Notes: a model not told the origin generated them from the sequence alone. A DNA stretch of 64,000 nt from Streptomyces flavofungini (GCF_030388665.1 NZ_CP128846.1:3946001-4010000), one strand, 5' to 3'. Shown: positions 25,680 to 34,089, counted from the stretch's first letter. Made by a program: numbers and translations.

Positions 25680-26639
25680 CTACGGGCGTTCGCCCGCCTT
25701 GTCGACGATCTTGCGCTCCAGGACGGCGGTGTCGGCCAACAGGTCGCCCTTCTTGCCGAACGGCTTGTCCTCCGTCAGGACGCTGCGCTCGCCCAGGTAC
25801 GCCTTGGTCTTCTTGTCGAAGATCAGCTCCGTGCGCTCCCCGTCGTCCTCGTGGGCGATGGCGACCCCGTGCCGCCCCGCCGCGTCCACCGCGTCGTCGA
25901 CCAGCTCCACGCCGGGGATCTTCGCCGCAGCAAGGTAGAGGGCGGCGGCCTGCTCCGGCGGCATCAGGGCCTCGCGGGTGATGTCGCCGACAGTCACGAA
26001 GGGCTTGCCGTTGTTCTCCTCGTCGGCCACCTTGTTCAGCCAGTCGAGCATGTTGACCGGGTCGGTCGGCAGCTTCTCCAGGTTGCGGTAGTTGCTGTCG
26101 GACGAGGCCAGGGGCAGCTCCGGCTCAAGGCGCACGTTCTTGTGGCCGTTCACGGGCTCGTGCAGAAGCCCCGTGTGCTTGCCGTCGACGGACATCCAGT
26201 GCTCGCGCTGGTGCAGGGGGGCGAGCCCCTCGTCGGAGCTGTAGGCGACCTTGCTCTTGATGTAGACGAACTGGTCGTCCCGGACGTTCTTCGGGGCGGG
26301 CGAGCGCCGCGCGGCGTCCGCGATGTCCTCCAGCATCTTCACGGTCTCCTTCGACGGCGGCCCGGCCTGGGCCGGACCGCCGCCGAACGGCGAGGCGACG
26401 AGGACGCCCGCCGCGACGGCGGCGGCCACCGCGCCCGCGACGAGCGCGGGCCGCAGCCACGCCCTGCGCCGCCGGGGGGCGGGCTCGGGGGCCCCGGAGG
26501 TCTCGGTCTCGGTCTCGGTCTCGGTCTGCCGGATCTCGGTCATCAGATGCTCCTTGAGCAGAAGGTGACGGCCCGGCGGGAGATCCCGCTCGCTCGGAGA
26601 CGGGAAGGTCGGGAAGTCGGGTTCGGCTTCGGACTTCAT
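25680..26639 (-). CDS. CU044_5270-family membrane protein (putative sigma-factor partner)
   Basis: Single-pass membrane protein of 319 residues. A short cytoplasmic N-terminus with an ETETETET repeat and RRRRAWLRP is followed by one transmembrane helix (ALVAGAVAAAVAAGVLVAS, near residue 70) and an extracytoplasmic domain of about 230 residues. This matches the CU044_5270 family encoded with ECF sigma factors. Its start overlaps the sigma factor stop (26636-26639, ATGA), so the pair is coupled. Anti-sigma or signal-sensing function is inferred from this arrangement. Confidence 0.85.
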   Translation of the reverse strand: MKSEAEPDFPTFPSPSERDLPPGRHLLLKEHLMTEIRQTETETETETSGAPEPAPRRRRAWLRPALVAGAVAAAVAAGVLVASPFGGGPAQAGPPSKETVKMLEDIADAARRSPAPKNVRDDQFVYIKSKVAYSSDEGLAPLHQREHWMSVDGKHTGLLHEPVNGHKNVRLEPELPLASSDSNYRNLEKLPTDPVNMLDWLNKVADEENNGKPFVTVGDITREALMPPEQAAALYLAAAKIPGVELVDDAVDAAGRHGVAIAHEDDGERTELIFDKKTKAYLGERSVLTEDKPFGKKGDLLADTAVLERKIVDKAGERP

Positions 26640-27271
26640 CGGTTTCCCTCCTGGATGGGCCTGACCGCGTTCGCGCGGTCACCTCTCACCTGTCCGCGCC
26701 CCTCGGGCGGTTCCACCGCTTTCGCGAGTTTTGTACGAGCCCGCGAGAGCCGCGAACGCACCGTCCCCACCGGGATGCCGAGCGCCGCGGCCGCGGCCTC
26801 GTACCCGAGCCCCGACCACACGCACAGCGCGAGGACCTCGCGCTCGGCCCGGCGCAGCTTCGCGAGGGCCGTGCGTACGAGGGCGAGTTGCTCCTCGTCG
26901 TCGATGCGCCCCGCGACCTCGTCGGCGAAGTCGGCGACGGACCCGTCGCGCGGGAGCCGGGCCATCGCGGCCGTGTGGCGGCGGGCGGCGCGGCGCTGGT
27001 TGCGGGTCACGTTCGTGGCGATGCCGAGCAGCCACGGACGCAGTGAGCCGCCGTCGACGTCCACTTTCTCCCGCAGCCGCCACGCCTCCAGGAACGTCAG
27101 CGACACGATGTCCTCGGCCGCCGACCAGTCACCCGTCAGGCGATAGGCATGGTTGTAGACGGAGCGGGCGTAGGTGTCGAAGAGCTCACCGAAGGCGTCG
27201 GGGTCCGAGCCCCGGATCCGTACGCGCGCCTGACGCCGTTGTGCCGCGAGTTCCCCCTGATTCGTCTCCAC
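26636..27271 (-). CDS. ECF-type RNA polymerase sigma factor (sigma-70 family)
   Basis: Group 4 sigma factor of about 211 residues. Region 2 is AFGELFDTYARSVYNHAYRLTGDWSAAEDIVSLTFLEAW (residues 25-65) and region 4 is LAKLRRAEREVLALCVWSGLGYEAAAAALGIPVGTVRSRLSRARTKL (140-185). GTG 27271 gives the usual length, though AGGGG sits only one base before it, so the exact start is uncertain. It is coupled to the CU044_5270 membrane gene. The target promoter cannot be read from this window. Confidence 0.9.
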   Translation of the reverse strand: METNQGELAAQRRQARVRIRGSDPDAFGELFDTYARSVYNHAYRLTGDWSAAEDIVSLTFLEAWRLREKVDVDGGSLRPWLLGIATNVTRNQRRAARRHTAAMARLPRDGSVADFADEVAGRIDDEEQLALVRTALAKLRRAEREVLALCVWSGLGYEAAAAALGIPVGTVRSRLSRARTKLAKAVEPPEGRGQVRGDRANAVRPIQEGNR

Positions 27272-27292
27272 GCCCCTTGCCTGTCCATACGG

Positions 27293-27336
27293 CAGGGGCC
27301 GGTTCCCGTGGCCCACGCCACAGAAACCGGCCCCTG
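27293..27336 (-). terminator. Terminator of the cytochrome c maturation operon
   Basis: Inverted repeat CAGGGGCCGGTT / AACCGGCCCCTG (27293-27304, 27325-27336), with an inner GTGG/CCAC pairing, lies 13 bases after the ccsB stop. It separates the operon from the sigma factor gene. Confidence 0.85.
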
Positions 27337-27348
27337 TCGGCCGCCGGA

Positions 27349-28485
27349 TCAGACCCCGGCGTACGAGTGCTTGCCGCTCACGAAGATGTTGACGCCGTAG
27401 TAGTTGAACAGCCAGCAGCCGAAGGCGATCAGGGCCAGGTAGGCGGCCTTGCGGCCCTTCCAGCCCGCCGTGGCGCGGGCGTGCAGGTAGCAGGCGTACG
27501 CGACCCACGTGATGAACGACCAGACCTCCTTGGGGTCCCAGCCCCAGTAGCGGCCCCAGGCGTCGCCCGCCCAGATGGCGCCCGCGATGATCGTGAACGT
27601 CCACAGCGGGAAGATCGCCGCGTTCATGCGGTACGTGAACTTGTCGAGCGAGGCCGCCGCGGGCAGCCGCTCCATCACGGAGGTGGCGAAGCGGCCGGGC
27701 TTCCCGCCGGCCTGCAGCTTGGCCTCGTAGCTGTCCTTGAAAAGGTACGCGCCGGTGGAGACCGCGCCGACGTAGAACGCGGCGCCGCAGAAGATCGCCG
27801 TGGACACGTGGATCCACAGCCAGTACGAGTGCAGCGCCGGGACCAGCTGGTCGGACTCGGTGTACAGGACGGTGACCGCGAGGCCGAGGTCGAGGAGGAC
27901 CGAGGTGATCAGCGGCAGGCCGATCCAGCGGACGTTCTTCTTCAGCGCGAGCAGCGTCAGGAAGACACCGACGGCCACCGAGGAGAAGGTGATGTTGAAC
28001 TCGTACATGTTGCCCCACGGGGCACGCTGCACCGACAGGGCGCGGGTGAGGACACCGCCCACCTCGATGAGGAAGCCGAGGGCGATGAACGAGACCGCGA
28101 TCCGGCCGTAGAGGTCGCCCTGCGCGTCACCGGCGGCGGCACCGGGGCCGTCCGGCACGTCGCGGCTGCCCGCGGCGGCACGGGTGACGACCTTCGGGGC
28201 CTCCTTGGCGGCGGCCTTCGGGCGCTCCAGGGTGGCGGTGCCGCCCTTGGCCCGGACGGTCACAGCAGGAGCCGACGCCTTGGCGGCGGACGCGTCGGCC
28301 TGTTCCGACTGCGCGGTGAGCGCGGCGGCCGTACGGGCGACCTTGCTGCGGCTGCCGAACAGCCACTCCGCCATGAGCGCGAAGAAGGCCAGCAGATAGA
28401 CGGCCATCGCGGAGTAGATCAGCACGTTGCTGATGTGCGCGAGGTTCTCGTTCGGCTCGGCGGCGAGGGTGGTGGCGAGAGTCAC
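27349..28485 (-). CDS. ccsB: Cytochrome c biogenesis protein CcsB (ResC)
   Basis: Heme-handling membrane subunit of the System II cytochrome c synthase. The protein of 378 residues has the WWD-type motif WGRYWGWDPKEVWSFITW near residue 315 and about eight hydrophobic helices. Conserved histidines include those of YWLWIHVSTAIFCG near 240. A non-conserved Ala/Lys-rich insertion (about 75-130) separates helix 1 from the core. Its start overlaps the resB stop (28482-28485). Last gene of resA-ccdA-resB-ccsB. Confidence 0.94.
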   Translation of the reverse strand: MTLATTLAAEPNENLAHISNVLIYSAMAVYLLAFFALMAEWLFGSRSKVARTAAALTAQSEQADASAAKASAPAVTVRAKGGTATLERPKAAAKEAPKVVTRAAAGSRDVPDGPGAAAGDAQGDLYGRIAVSFIALGFLIEVGGVLTRALSVQRAPWGNMYEFNITFSSVAVGVFLTLLALKKNVRWIGLPLITSVLLDLGLAVTVLYTESDQLVPALHSYWLWIHVSTAIFCGAAFYVGAVSTGAYLFKDSYEAKLQAGGKPGRFATSVMERLPAAASLDKFTYRMNAAIFPLWTFTIIAGAIWAGDAWGRYWGWDPKEVWSFITWVAYACYLHARATAGWKGRKAAYLALIAFGCWLFNYYGVNIFVSGKHSYAGV

Positions 28486-30413
28486 TTCTCAGCCCCTTCG
28501 GCAGGAACAACATCGGGGGTGGGGTCGGGGTCGGACGGAGTGTCGGCCTCGGGGTCGGTCTTGGCTTCGGCCTGGGCTTCGGCGGGCTCGATGGCCGCGT
28601 CGGCGTCGGTGTCGGCTTCAGTGGCGGACTCGGCGGACTCGGGGGCCGCGTCGGCGTCAGCGGTGGTCTCGGCGGGCGCGTCCGCGTCAGCGGTCGGCTC
28701 GGGGTCCGCGTCGGGCGCGCTCGGCGCCTGTTCGTGCAGCTGCGCGGCCAGCGCGCCCAGCTCCTCGGGCACCTTGGCGGACTCGCTGCGGCCGAGGCCC
28801 GCCATCTCCACGACGGTGACGCCGTCGGCGCCCGTCGTGGCCCGCACCCACACGCGGCGGCGCTGGATGAACAGGGATCCGGCGAGGCCCGCGATCGCGG
28901 CGATCGCGCCGCCGAGCGCCCAGCCGCTGCCCGGCTCCTGGGAGATCTGGAAGGTCGCCCACTGCTTGAGCTCCTTCTCGAAGGTGATCGACCCGGCGCC
29001 GTCCGGCAGCTTCAAGGTCTCGCCGATCTTGAGCCGCTTCTTCAGCAGCTGGCCCTTCGCGTCCTTGAACTTCGTCATCTTCCGCGTGTCCAGCTGGTAC
29101 ACGTTCTGCGGAACACCGGAGTCCACACCGAGGCTGCCGTGGTACGCCGACAGCGCGAGCCGGGGATCGAAGGGCGCGGGGAACTGGGAGAACATCTGGC
29201 CCTTGCCCTCACCGGCGAAGGTCGGCACGAAGAAGGCGTTGAAGCCGAGCTGTTCCTTCTTGCCGTCCTTGTTGCGGTAGCCGTCGAGGATCTTGATGGC
29301 GCCGGTGGCCGTGCCCATCGAGTCGATGGGGAGCAGCGGCACGGAGATCCGCTGGACGACCTTGCCCTTGCCGTCGCGGACGGTGACGGTGGGCGCGTAG
29401 CCGTGGCCGATGAGGTAGACCTTCGAGCCGTCGACCTCAAGGGGCTTGTTGACCTCGATGGCCTTCTTCTTCTCCGGCCCGTGGGCGCCCTCGCTGTAGG
29501 TGACGTGCGCCTTGTAGGTGCGGGCCGTGCCGAGCTCGGGGCCCGACGTCTCGTACGAGCCCTCGAAGCGGTCCAGCTTGAAGCTGAACGGCGCGAGGTC
29601 GTCGGTGTCGAAGAGGCTGCCCGACTTGAAGTCGTCGTACTGCGTGAGGGTGTTGGAGAAGCCGTCGCCCTCCATGATCAGCTTGCCGCCCTCGGACTTG
29701 AAGAGCTGACCGGCGGCGAAAGCGAGCAGGAGCACGATGAGCGCGATGTGGAAGGACAGGTTCCCGGCCTCGCGGAGGTAGCCCTTCTCGGCGGCGACGG
29801 AGCCGCCGACCTGGTGCGAGCGGAAGCGCCGCTGCTTCAGGATCCGCTGCGCCGCCTCGTGCACCTCGTCGGGCGTGGCCTCGGTGCGCCACGTCGTGTA
29901 CGCGGGCAGCCGGGTGAGCCGCTTGGGCGCGGCCGGCGGGCGGCCGCGGAGCTGGCCGACGAACTGCCAGGTGCGCGGCACGATGCAGCCGATCAGCGAG
30001 ACGAACAGCAGGATGTAGATCGCGGAGAACCACACCGAGCTGTAGACGTGGAACAGGCCGAGCTTCTCGTAGAGCGGCCCGAGCGTGGTGTGGGTGTCCT
30101 TGAAGTCCTGGACCTTCAGCTCGTCCGTGCCCTGCTGCGGGATCAGCGAGCCGGGGATCGCGCCGAGGGACAGCAGCAGGAGCAGAAGCAGCGCGACCCG
30201 CATCGAGGTCAGCTGCCGCCAGAACCAGCGGATCCAGCCGATGACGCCGAGCGCGGGCATGCCGGGACCGGGGGCGGAGCCCGCGGTGTCGTCGAGAGGG
30301 GCGGTGGAGAGCTGGGCGCTCGCGGCGCCGAGTTCGTCCGGGGCGCCGGTGGTGTCACGGTCGCCCTGGGCGCCGGTGGTCTCGCGGTCGGCGCTGGTCG
30401 TCGTCTTGCTCAT
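28482..30413 (-). CDS. resB: Cytochrome c biogenesis protein ResB
   Basis: Membrane partner of CcsB in System II cytochrome c assembly, 643 residues. The N-terminal transmembrane pair (LTSMRVALLLLLLLSLGAIPGSLIPQQ near residue 70; FSAIYILLFVSLIGCIVPR near 135) is followed by a third helix (HIALIVLLLAFAAGQLF), a large extracytoplasmic domain and a last helix (WALGGAIAAIAGLAGSLFI). The acidic C-terminal tail is a long Asp/Glu/Ala/Pro low-complexity stretch built from short repeats (28500-28700). The stop overlaps ccsB. Usual family length is shorter by roughly this tail. Confidence 0.93.
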   Translation of the reverse strand: MSKTTTSADRETTGAQGDRDTTGAPDELGAASAQLSTAPLDDTAGSAPGPGMPALGVIGWIRWFWRQLTSMRVALLLLLLLSLGAIPGSLIPQQGTDELKVQDFKDTHTTLGPLYEKLGLFHVYSSVWFSAIYILLFVSLIGCIVPRTWQFVGQLRGRPPAAPKRLTRLPAYTTWRTEATPDEVHEAAQRILKQRRFRSHQVGGSVAAEKGYLREAGNLSFHIALIVLLLAFAAGQLFKSEGGKLIMEGDGFSNTLTQYDDFKSGSLFDTDDLAPFSFKLDRFEGSYETSGPELGTARTYKAHVTYSEGAHGPEKKKAIEVNKPLEVDGSKVYLIGHGYAPTVTVRDGKGKVVQRISVPLLPIDSMGTATGAIKILDGYRNKDGKKEQLGFNAFFVPTFAGEGKGQMFSQFPAPFDPRLALSAYHGSLGVDSGVPQNVYQLDTRKMTKFKDAKGQLLKKRLKIGETLKLPDGAGSITFEKELKQWATFQISQEPGSGWALGGAIAAIAGLAGSLFIQRRRVWVRATTGADGVTVVEMAGLGRSESAKVPEELGALAAQLHEQAPSAPDADPEPTADADAPAETTADADAAPESAESATEADTDADAAIEPAEAQAEAKTDPEADTPSDPDPTPDVVPAEGAEK

Positions 30414-30416
30414 GGA

Positions 30417-31211
30417 TCAGATCCCCACCGAGTAACCGTTGCTCCAGACCTGCATCTGCTGAAGCACGCTGTCCCAGACGCCGGTCAGCATCAGCAGCCC
30501 GGTCACGATCATCATGCCGCCGCCGACGCGCATCACCCATACGTAGTGCCGCTTGACCCAGCCGAAGGCGCCGAGCGCCTTGCGGAAGGCGACCGCCGCG
30601 ATGATGAACGGCAGCCCGAGTCCCAGACAGTACGCCACGTTCAGCAGGGCCCCGCGTCCGGCGCTCGCCTGGTCCATCGCGAGGATGTTCACCGACGCGA
30701 GCGTCGGCCCGACGCACGGCGCCCAGCCGACGGCGAAGAGCGCGCCGAGCAGCGGCGCGCCCGCGAGCCCGACGGCGGGCTTCTTGTGGAAGCGGAACTC
30801 GCGCTGCGAGAGCCAGGGCATGAGCCCCATGAAGAAGAACCCGAGCACGAGCATCAGGACGCCGAGGACTCGCGTTATGACGCTCTGGTAGTCCTGGAGG
30901 TTCTGGCCGAAGTACCCGAAGAGCGCGCCGCCGGAGACGAACACGGCGGTGAAGCCGAGCACGAAGAGCCCGGCGCCCGCGGCCATCCGCCCGCGCCTGG
31001 CGTCGGCGAGGTCGGTGCCGCTGACGCCGGTGACGTACGACAGATATCCGGGCACGAGCGGCAGGACGCACGGCGAGAAGAACGACACAAGCCCGCCGAG
31101 GACGGCGATCGGCAGGGCGAGCAGCAGCGCCCCGCTCATGACGGTGTCGTTCTGGCCGGTCACGGCGAGCGTGGTGGTGGCGAGGGGGACGGAGGCGGAC
31201 AAGGCGCTCAC
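30417..31211 (-). CDS. ccdA: Cytochrome c biogenesis protein CcdA
   Basis: Membrane thiol-disulfide transporter that moves electrons from cytoplasmic thioredoxin to ResA. 264 residues with six helices. The two redox cysteines are in SFFSPCVLPLVPGY (near residue 48) and FAVGWAPCVGPTL (near 165), the standard CcdA pattern. The stop is three bases before the resB start and the gene overlaps resA by four bases, so translation is coupled. Confidence 0.94.
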   Translation of the reverse strand: MSALSASVPLATTTLAVTGQNDTVMSGALLLALPIAVLGGLVSFFSPCVLPLVPGYLSYVTGVSGTDLADARRGRMAAGAGLFVLGFTAVFVSGGALFGYFGQNLQDYQSVITRVLGVLMLVLGFFFMGLMPWLSQREFRFHKKPAVGLAGAPLLGALFAVGWAPCVGPTLASVNILAMDQASAGRGALLNVAYCLGLGLPFIIAAVAFRKALGAFGWVKRHYVWVMRVGGGMMIVTGLLMLTGVWDSVLQQMQVWSNGYSVGI

Positions 31212-31840
31212 TTCTCCGCGAGCAGCGGGTCGATCATCTTGCGAAGTTTCGCTTCGCTAAGTGCCTGCTGCGACCGTGCCGCGAGCTTGCCGTTCTTGTC
31301 CAGGACAACCGTGGCCGGGATGAGCACCGGGTTCAGCGTGCCCTTGGGGAAGCGCAGCATCAGCTTGCCCATCGGGTCGTGCAGGCTCGGGTAAGGGACG
31401 TTGTAGTCCTTCTCAAAGGCAATCGCTGGCCCCTTCTGGGGATCCCGGGCGTTGATGCCGATGAACTGGATGTCCTTCCCCTTGGTGTCATTTGCCACCT
31501 TCACGAAGTTCGGCGTCTCCACGCGGCATGGAGCGCACCAAGAACCCCAGACGTTCAAGACGACGACCTTGCCCTTGTAGTCGTCGACATCGAGCTTCTC
31601 GCCTTCGAGGGTGTTGCCATCGATCTTCGGCGCATCATGCCGGTCACCCCGTTTAACTGTGGAGATGCCCTCCTTGCCGGTGACGAAGTTCGTCTGACCG
31701 GAACCACCGGAGGTGCCCCCCGAGCCGCACGCGGACAGGGCCAACGCGGCCACGGCGGCGCCCGCCGCCAAGAGTGGCGCGCGGCGACGGCTGCGGAGGC
31801 TGCGGTTCGGGCTGCGGGGGGCGCAGAAGGCGGCACTCAT
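31208..31840 (-). CDS. resA: TlpA/ResA-like thiol-disulfide oxidoreductase lipoprotein
   Basis: Membrane-anchored extracytoplasmic thioredoxin-fold protein of 210 residues that reduces the apocytochrome c heme-binding cysteines. The lipobox LSAC is near residue 37 after a hydrophobic segment, and the redox motif WCAPC is near 100 (NVWGSWCAPCRVETP). The cis-proline loop (VLIPATVVLD) is near 175. First gene of the resA-ccdA-resB-ccsB operon. In Streptomyces it normally follows the deacetylase/phosphatase/hemL set closely; here a 2.2 kb insertion ends 49 bases before its start. Confidence 0.93.
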   Translation of the reverse strand: MSAAFCAPRSPNRSLRSRRRAPLLAAGAAVAALALSACGSGGTSGGSGQTNFVTGKEGISTVKRGDRHDAPKIDGNTLEGEKLDVDDYKGKVVVLNVWGSWCAPCRVETPNFVKVANDTKGKDIQFIGINARDPQKGPAIAFEKDYNVPYPSLHDPMGKLMLRFPKGTLNPVLIPATVVLDKNGKLAARSQQALSEAKLRKMIDPLLAEK

Positions 31841-31928
31841 GTGAAAAGTTTCGCATGCCCGTTCCGGGGATCTTCGACGCCCCCCGCATTGACTTGCTCT
31901 CCACTCTGATGAGTGGGATTCAGGCCGT

Positions 31929-31973
31929 CCCTGCCGGTTGCTATGCCGCTACGCGGCACGAGCACCGGCAGGG
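31929..31973 (-). ncRNA. Right-end hairpin of the tnpB element, possible omega-RNA remnant
   Basis: CCCTGCCGGT (31929-31938) pairs with ACCGGCAGGG (31964-31973), and the interior folds further (GCT/AGC and GCCGC/GCGGC). In intact IS605 elements the right end and the 3' part of tnpB encode the guide (omega) RNA. The hairpin is perfectly kept although the protein gene has decayed. Expression is not shown. Confidence 0.4.
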
Positions 31974-32046
31974 ATTCCCCGACTTCCTGCTTCTTCGCGC
32001 TGCGCCGGAACGAGTTCTGGTCCTGCCGACACACCACAGACCGTTA

Positions 32047-32789
32047 CTACCAGTCCGGGGGGTCGTCATGAACGTTACGAGCGACAGTCACGTCCCGGTC
32101 GCGGCCAGTGCCGCAGGCAGACACGTCCCCTCCCGCACGAGAAGCTTGAGCACACCATGGTGGCCACAGGCCGAGCAAACCTGACTGTCGGCTCGAACCG
32201 GTCGGCCGTGTCATGCGGGCCATGGCCCGGTTCTTGGTTCCTTCTCCCTGCGGGGCAGCTCTCGCTGAGCCTTCTTGAGCGCCTTCTCGACGCGTCGGAG
32301 GAACCTGTGGCGATCGATCTTCATGCCGCCGGACAGGACCGCGAAGCGCGTCAGGCCTATGTCGGTACCGGGCTGTGTACCCGGCGGCGCGCATGCGGTG
32401 CGCGTCAACGACGGCGACGGTTCAATGCCGAAGGATGCGAAAATCCGAACCGCGCCATCCCTGACAACCGTGGCCTCGGACGGCACTGAGGCAAACCTGC
32501 GAGACCAGGCGAAGAAATTGCGGTACGCAGACTCGGCGCCACGCAAGGATTTCCGGAGCAGGACGGAGGAGTCTTCCGCGATCCAGACGCGTTCCAGCTG
32601 TCCTTTCGCCTCGGCAGTCAAAGCAGGGAAGAGCAGATCGAGCGAAGCATAGGGAAAATTCTCCGTGTGGGCGTCGCAGCAGGCATGCGCTGCGTCGTCA
32701 AAAACAAAACGGGCACGCCCGAACGCCCGCACTAGCGCACGGGACCGGACAGACTCCGAGTGCAGATGAAACGCATGCCGGAGCTGCAT
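32047..32789 (-). pseudogene. tnpB: Decayed TnpB (IS605 OrfB) gene
   Basis: The N-terminal OrfB domain is recognisable (MQLRHAFHLHSESVRSRALV, then RAFGRARFVFDDA), followed after a deletion by VPSEATVVRDGAVRIFASF. The RuvC-I region GTDIGLTRFAVLSGGMKID retains its Asp. A frameshift and a deletion then remove the RuvC-II glutamate region. The zinc knuckle CSACGHHG and the RuvC-III segment ACGTGRDRDVTVARN appear in other frames. At least three frameshifts are needed. Intact TnpB is about 380-400 residues; this is non-functional. Confidence 0.8.
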
Positions 32790-33114
32790 GTGGCTGATCT
32801 TATGAGTGAGACACGCGCTCGAGCGCGGGGAACCCGCACCCCCTCTTATTCTGACTTAAGGAAATCTCGAGCATTGCATTTCTTGCGCGTTCCAGCTCCA
32901 TCGGGAGTACGATTCGGGCGCTACGCCCCCTAATTCCGCTCCGCTTCGCGTCACGGCTACGATACTCACCTTCCCCTGCGACCTAAAGGCCGGAGCCGAG
33001 AATAAATCCCGGCAGAAAGCAGAAATGGCTAACCAAGGCTATGAGCATGCTGCGTCCTGAATGCAACCATCCTGACGATCACACAAGTGACAGACGGCTA
33101 GTGTTACGACCGCG

Positions 33115-33290
33115 CTGGTTCGCGGTGACGTCAACGTGTTCGGCGCGCTACCGGCAGGCGATGATGATGGCCTCGGCCAGCGGGAACGACGAGGACACGG
33201 TCCGGACGTGATCCACCGGTTCAACGAGATCAGCCTGGTCCGCCTGACCCCTCGGAGGACTTCGTCATCCAGACGAGCGCAGTCAGCCTG
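33115..33290 (+). pseudogene. Fragment of an IS630-family transposase
   Basis: Three short pieces in different frames match the N-terminal region of Streptomyces IS630 transposases: RYRQAMMMASASGN, then DEDTVR followed by DVIHRFNEISLVRL, then EDFVIQTSA. The order and spacing agree with an ancestral gene that lost internal segments. The DDE catalytic domain is absent. The rest of 32870-33420 shows no gene of coding character and is lower in G+C than the flanks. Confidence 0.7.
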
Positions 33291-33421
33291 CACCGTGAAC
33301 AACGCAGTCACCTACAGCGCCCACCCCGGACCACAGGAGCAGCATCAAGCGCTCCGATTCAAATACCCACGACCAACAGGTCCAGCCACCACTAAGCTGC
33401 CATCGATCTTTACACAGAGAA

Positions 33422-33452
33422 ACGGCCCACCCGTGATAATGGTGTGGACCGT
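33422..33452 (-). terminator. Terminator of the small secreted protein gene
   Basis: Imperfect inverted repeat (ACGGCCCACC / GGTGTGGACCGT) about 17 bases after the stop at 33469, followed on the minus strand by a T-rich run. Confidence 0.55.
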
Positions 33453-33468
33453 CTCGCTGATCCTTCTA

Positions 33469-33882
33469 TTACGACTTGACCTTCTTCACGTCAGAGCACT
33501 GATAGAAAGACGTCCCCTTACCTACGCATATCCAGAATGTGTAGGTCTTATTCTCAGGAAGGTTTCCGCCGACCCTCTTGATGTATGGCGCTTTATGGCC
33601 ACTGGTGCTCGCTTTCCGGACCGGGCTAGTGCCAAGAAAGGCATCGATCCGGTATCCATCCGAACGAACATCCGTCGCTTTCAGGGTATCTCCGTTAGCT
33701 ACCCAATTCCCTTGACCAGCCACGCGTCCGTCGATGTATGCCGATATCGCGTTCGACCCATACCAAAATTTGACGTCGGGCGCGGCGGCGGCACTATTTG
33801 CCCCCACAGTCATCGCACTCCCAGCCAAGATGGCAGTCGCCGCGAGTACAGATCCGGCACGCTTGCACAGAGAAGTCTTCAC
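33469..33882 (-). CDS. Small secreted protein of atypical base composition (137 aa)
   Basis: No family recognised. A clear Sec signal peptide (AGSVLAATAILAGSAMTVG, cleavage near ANSAAAA) precedes a mature domain of about 100 residues. The mature part is rich in aromatic and small polar residues (KFWYGSNAISAYIDG, YIKRVGG, TYTFWICVGKGTSFYQC) and has two cysteines near the C-terminus that could form a disulfide. Codon usage is much less G/C-biased than neighbours (roughly 50% G+C by eye), which suggests recent acquisition. It lies inside the insertion between resA and the deacetylase, beside IS relics. Confidence 0.75.
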   Translation of the reverse strand: MKTSLCKRAGSVLAATAILAGSAMTVGANSAAAAPDVKFWYGSNAISAYIDGRVAGQGNWVANGDTLKATDVRSDGYRIDAFLGTSPVRKASTSGHKAPYIKRVGGNLPENKTYTFWICVGKGTSFYQCSDVKKVKS

Positions 33883-34002
33883 GTTCCCCCCTCTACACGA
33901 GAATCAATGGTCGCCAAGATCATACGTGAAGTCGACCCGAAAAGCGAGCACAACACCAGAAATGGGGGAAGTGCCAGATTCAAGCGACTACGCCTTGCGA
34001 CA

Positions 34003-34032
34003 CTGCCCAGCCGGGAATCGAACCCATACGGC
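34003..34032 (-). other. tRNA T-arm-like sequence
   Basis: On the minus strand GGGTTCGATTCCC appears within GCCGTATGGG-TTCGATT-CCCGGCTGGGCA, like a T-arm followed by acceptor bases. No matching 5' acceptor or anticodon arm is found upstream, so this is not a complete tRNA. It could be an attachment-site scar or chance. The surrounding 33883-34089 shows no gene. Confidence 0.3.
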
Positions 34033-34089
34033 AAATGCGACATTACTGACAAACAGCATTATTTCGGTATCTTCAGAATGCCCATCCTG

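Larger units (their letters stand above)
31889..32870 (-). mobile_element. Relic of an IS200/IS605-family element carrying only tnpB
   Basis: Outer limits are approximate. The right-end side (31889 upward) keeps the layout of Streptomyces tnpB elements: a terminal TTGAC at 31889 (TCAA on the element strand), a small ACTC/GAGT hairpin, then the strong hairpin at 31929-31973. The left-end side has a perfect palindrome CGCGCTCGAGCGCG at 32814-32827, just outside the tnpB start, like the subterminal hairpins of this family. No tnpA (HUH transposase) is present. Confidence 0.65.

Noticed and set aside
26636..28018. 460-residue frame extending upstream of the sigma factor
   Set aside because: The extension is an off-frame shadow of ccsB and crosses a terminator. 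The sigma domain itself begins near 27271.
33039..33311. 90-residue minus-strand frame in the insertion region
   Set aside because: It is antisense to the IS630 fragment and has no coding character.
34003..34032. Complete tRNA gene
   Set aside because: Only a T-arm-like stretch; no D-arm, anticodon arm or matching 5' acceptor upstream.
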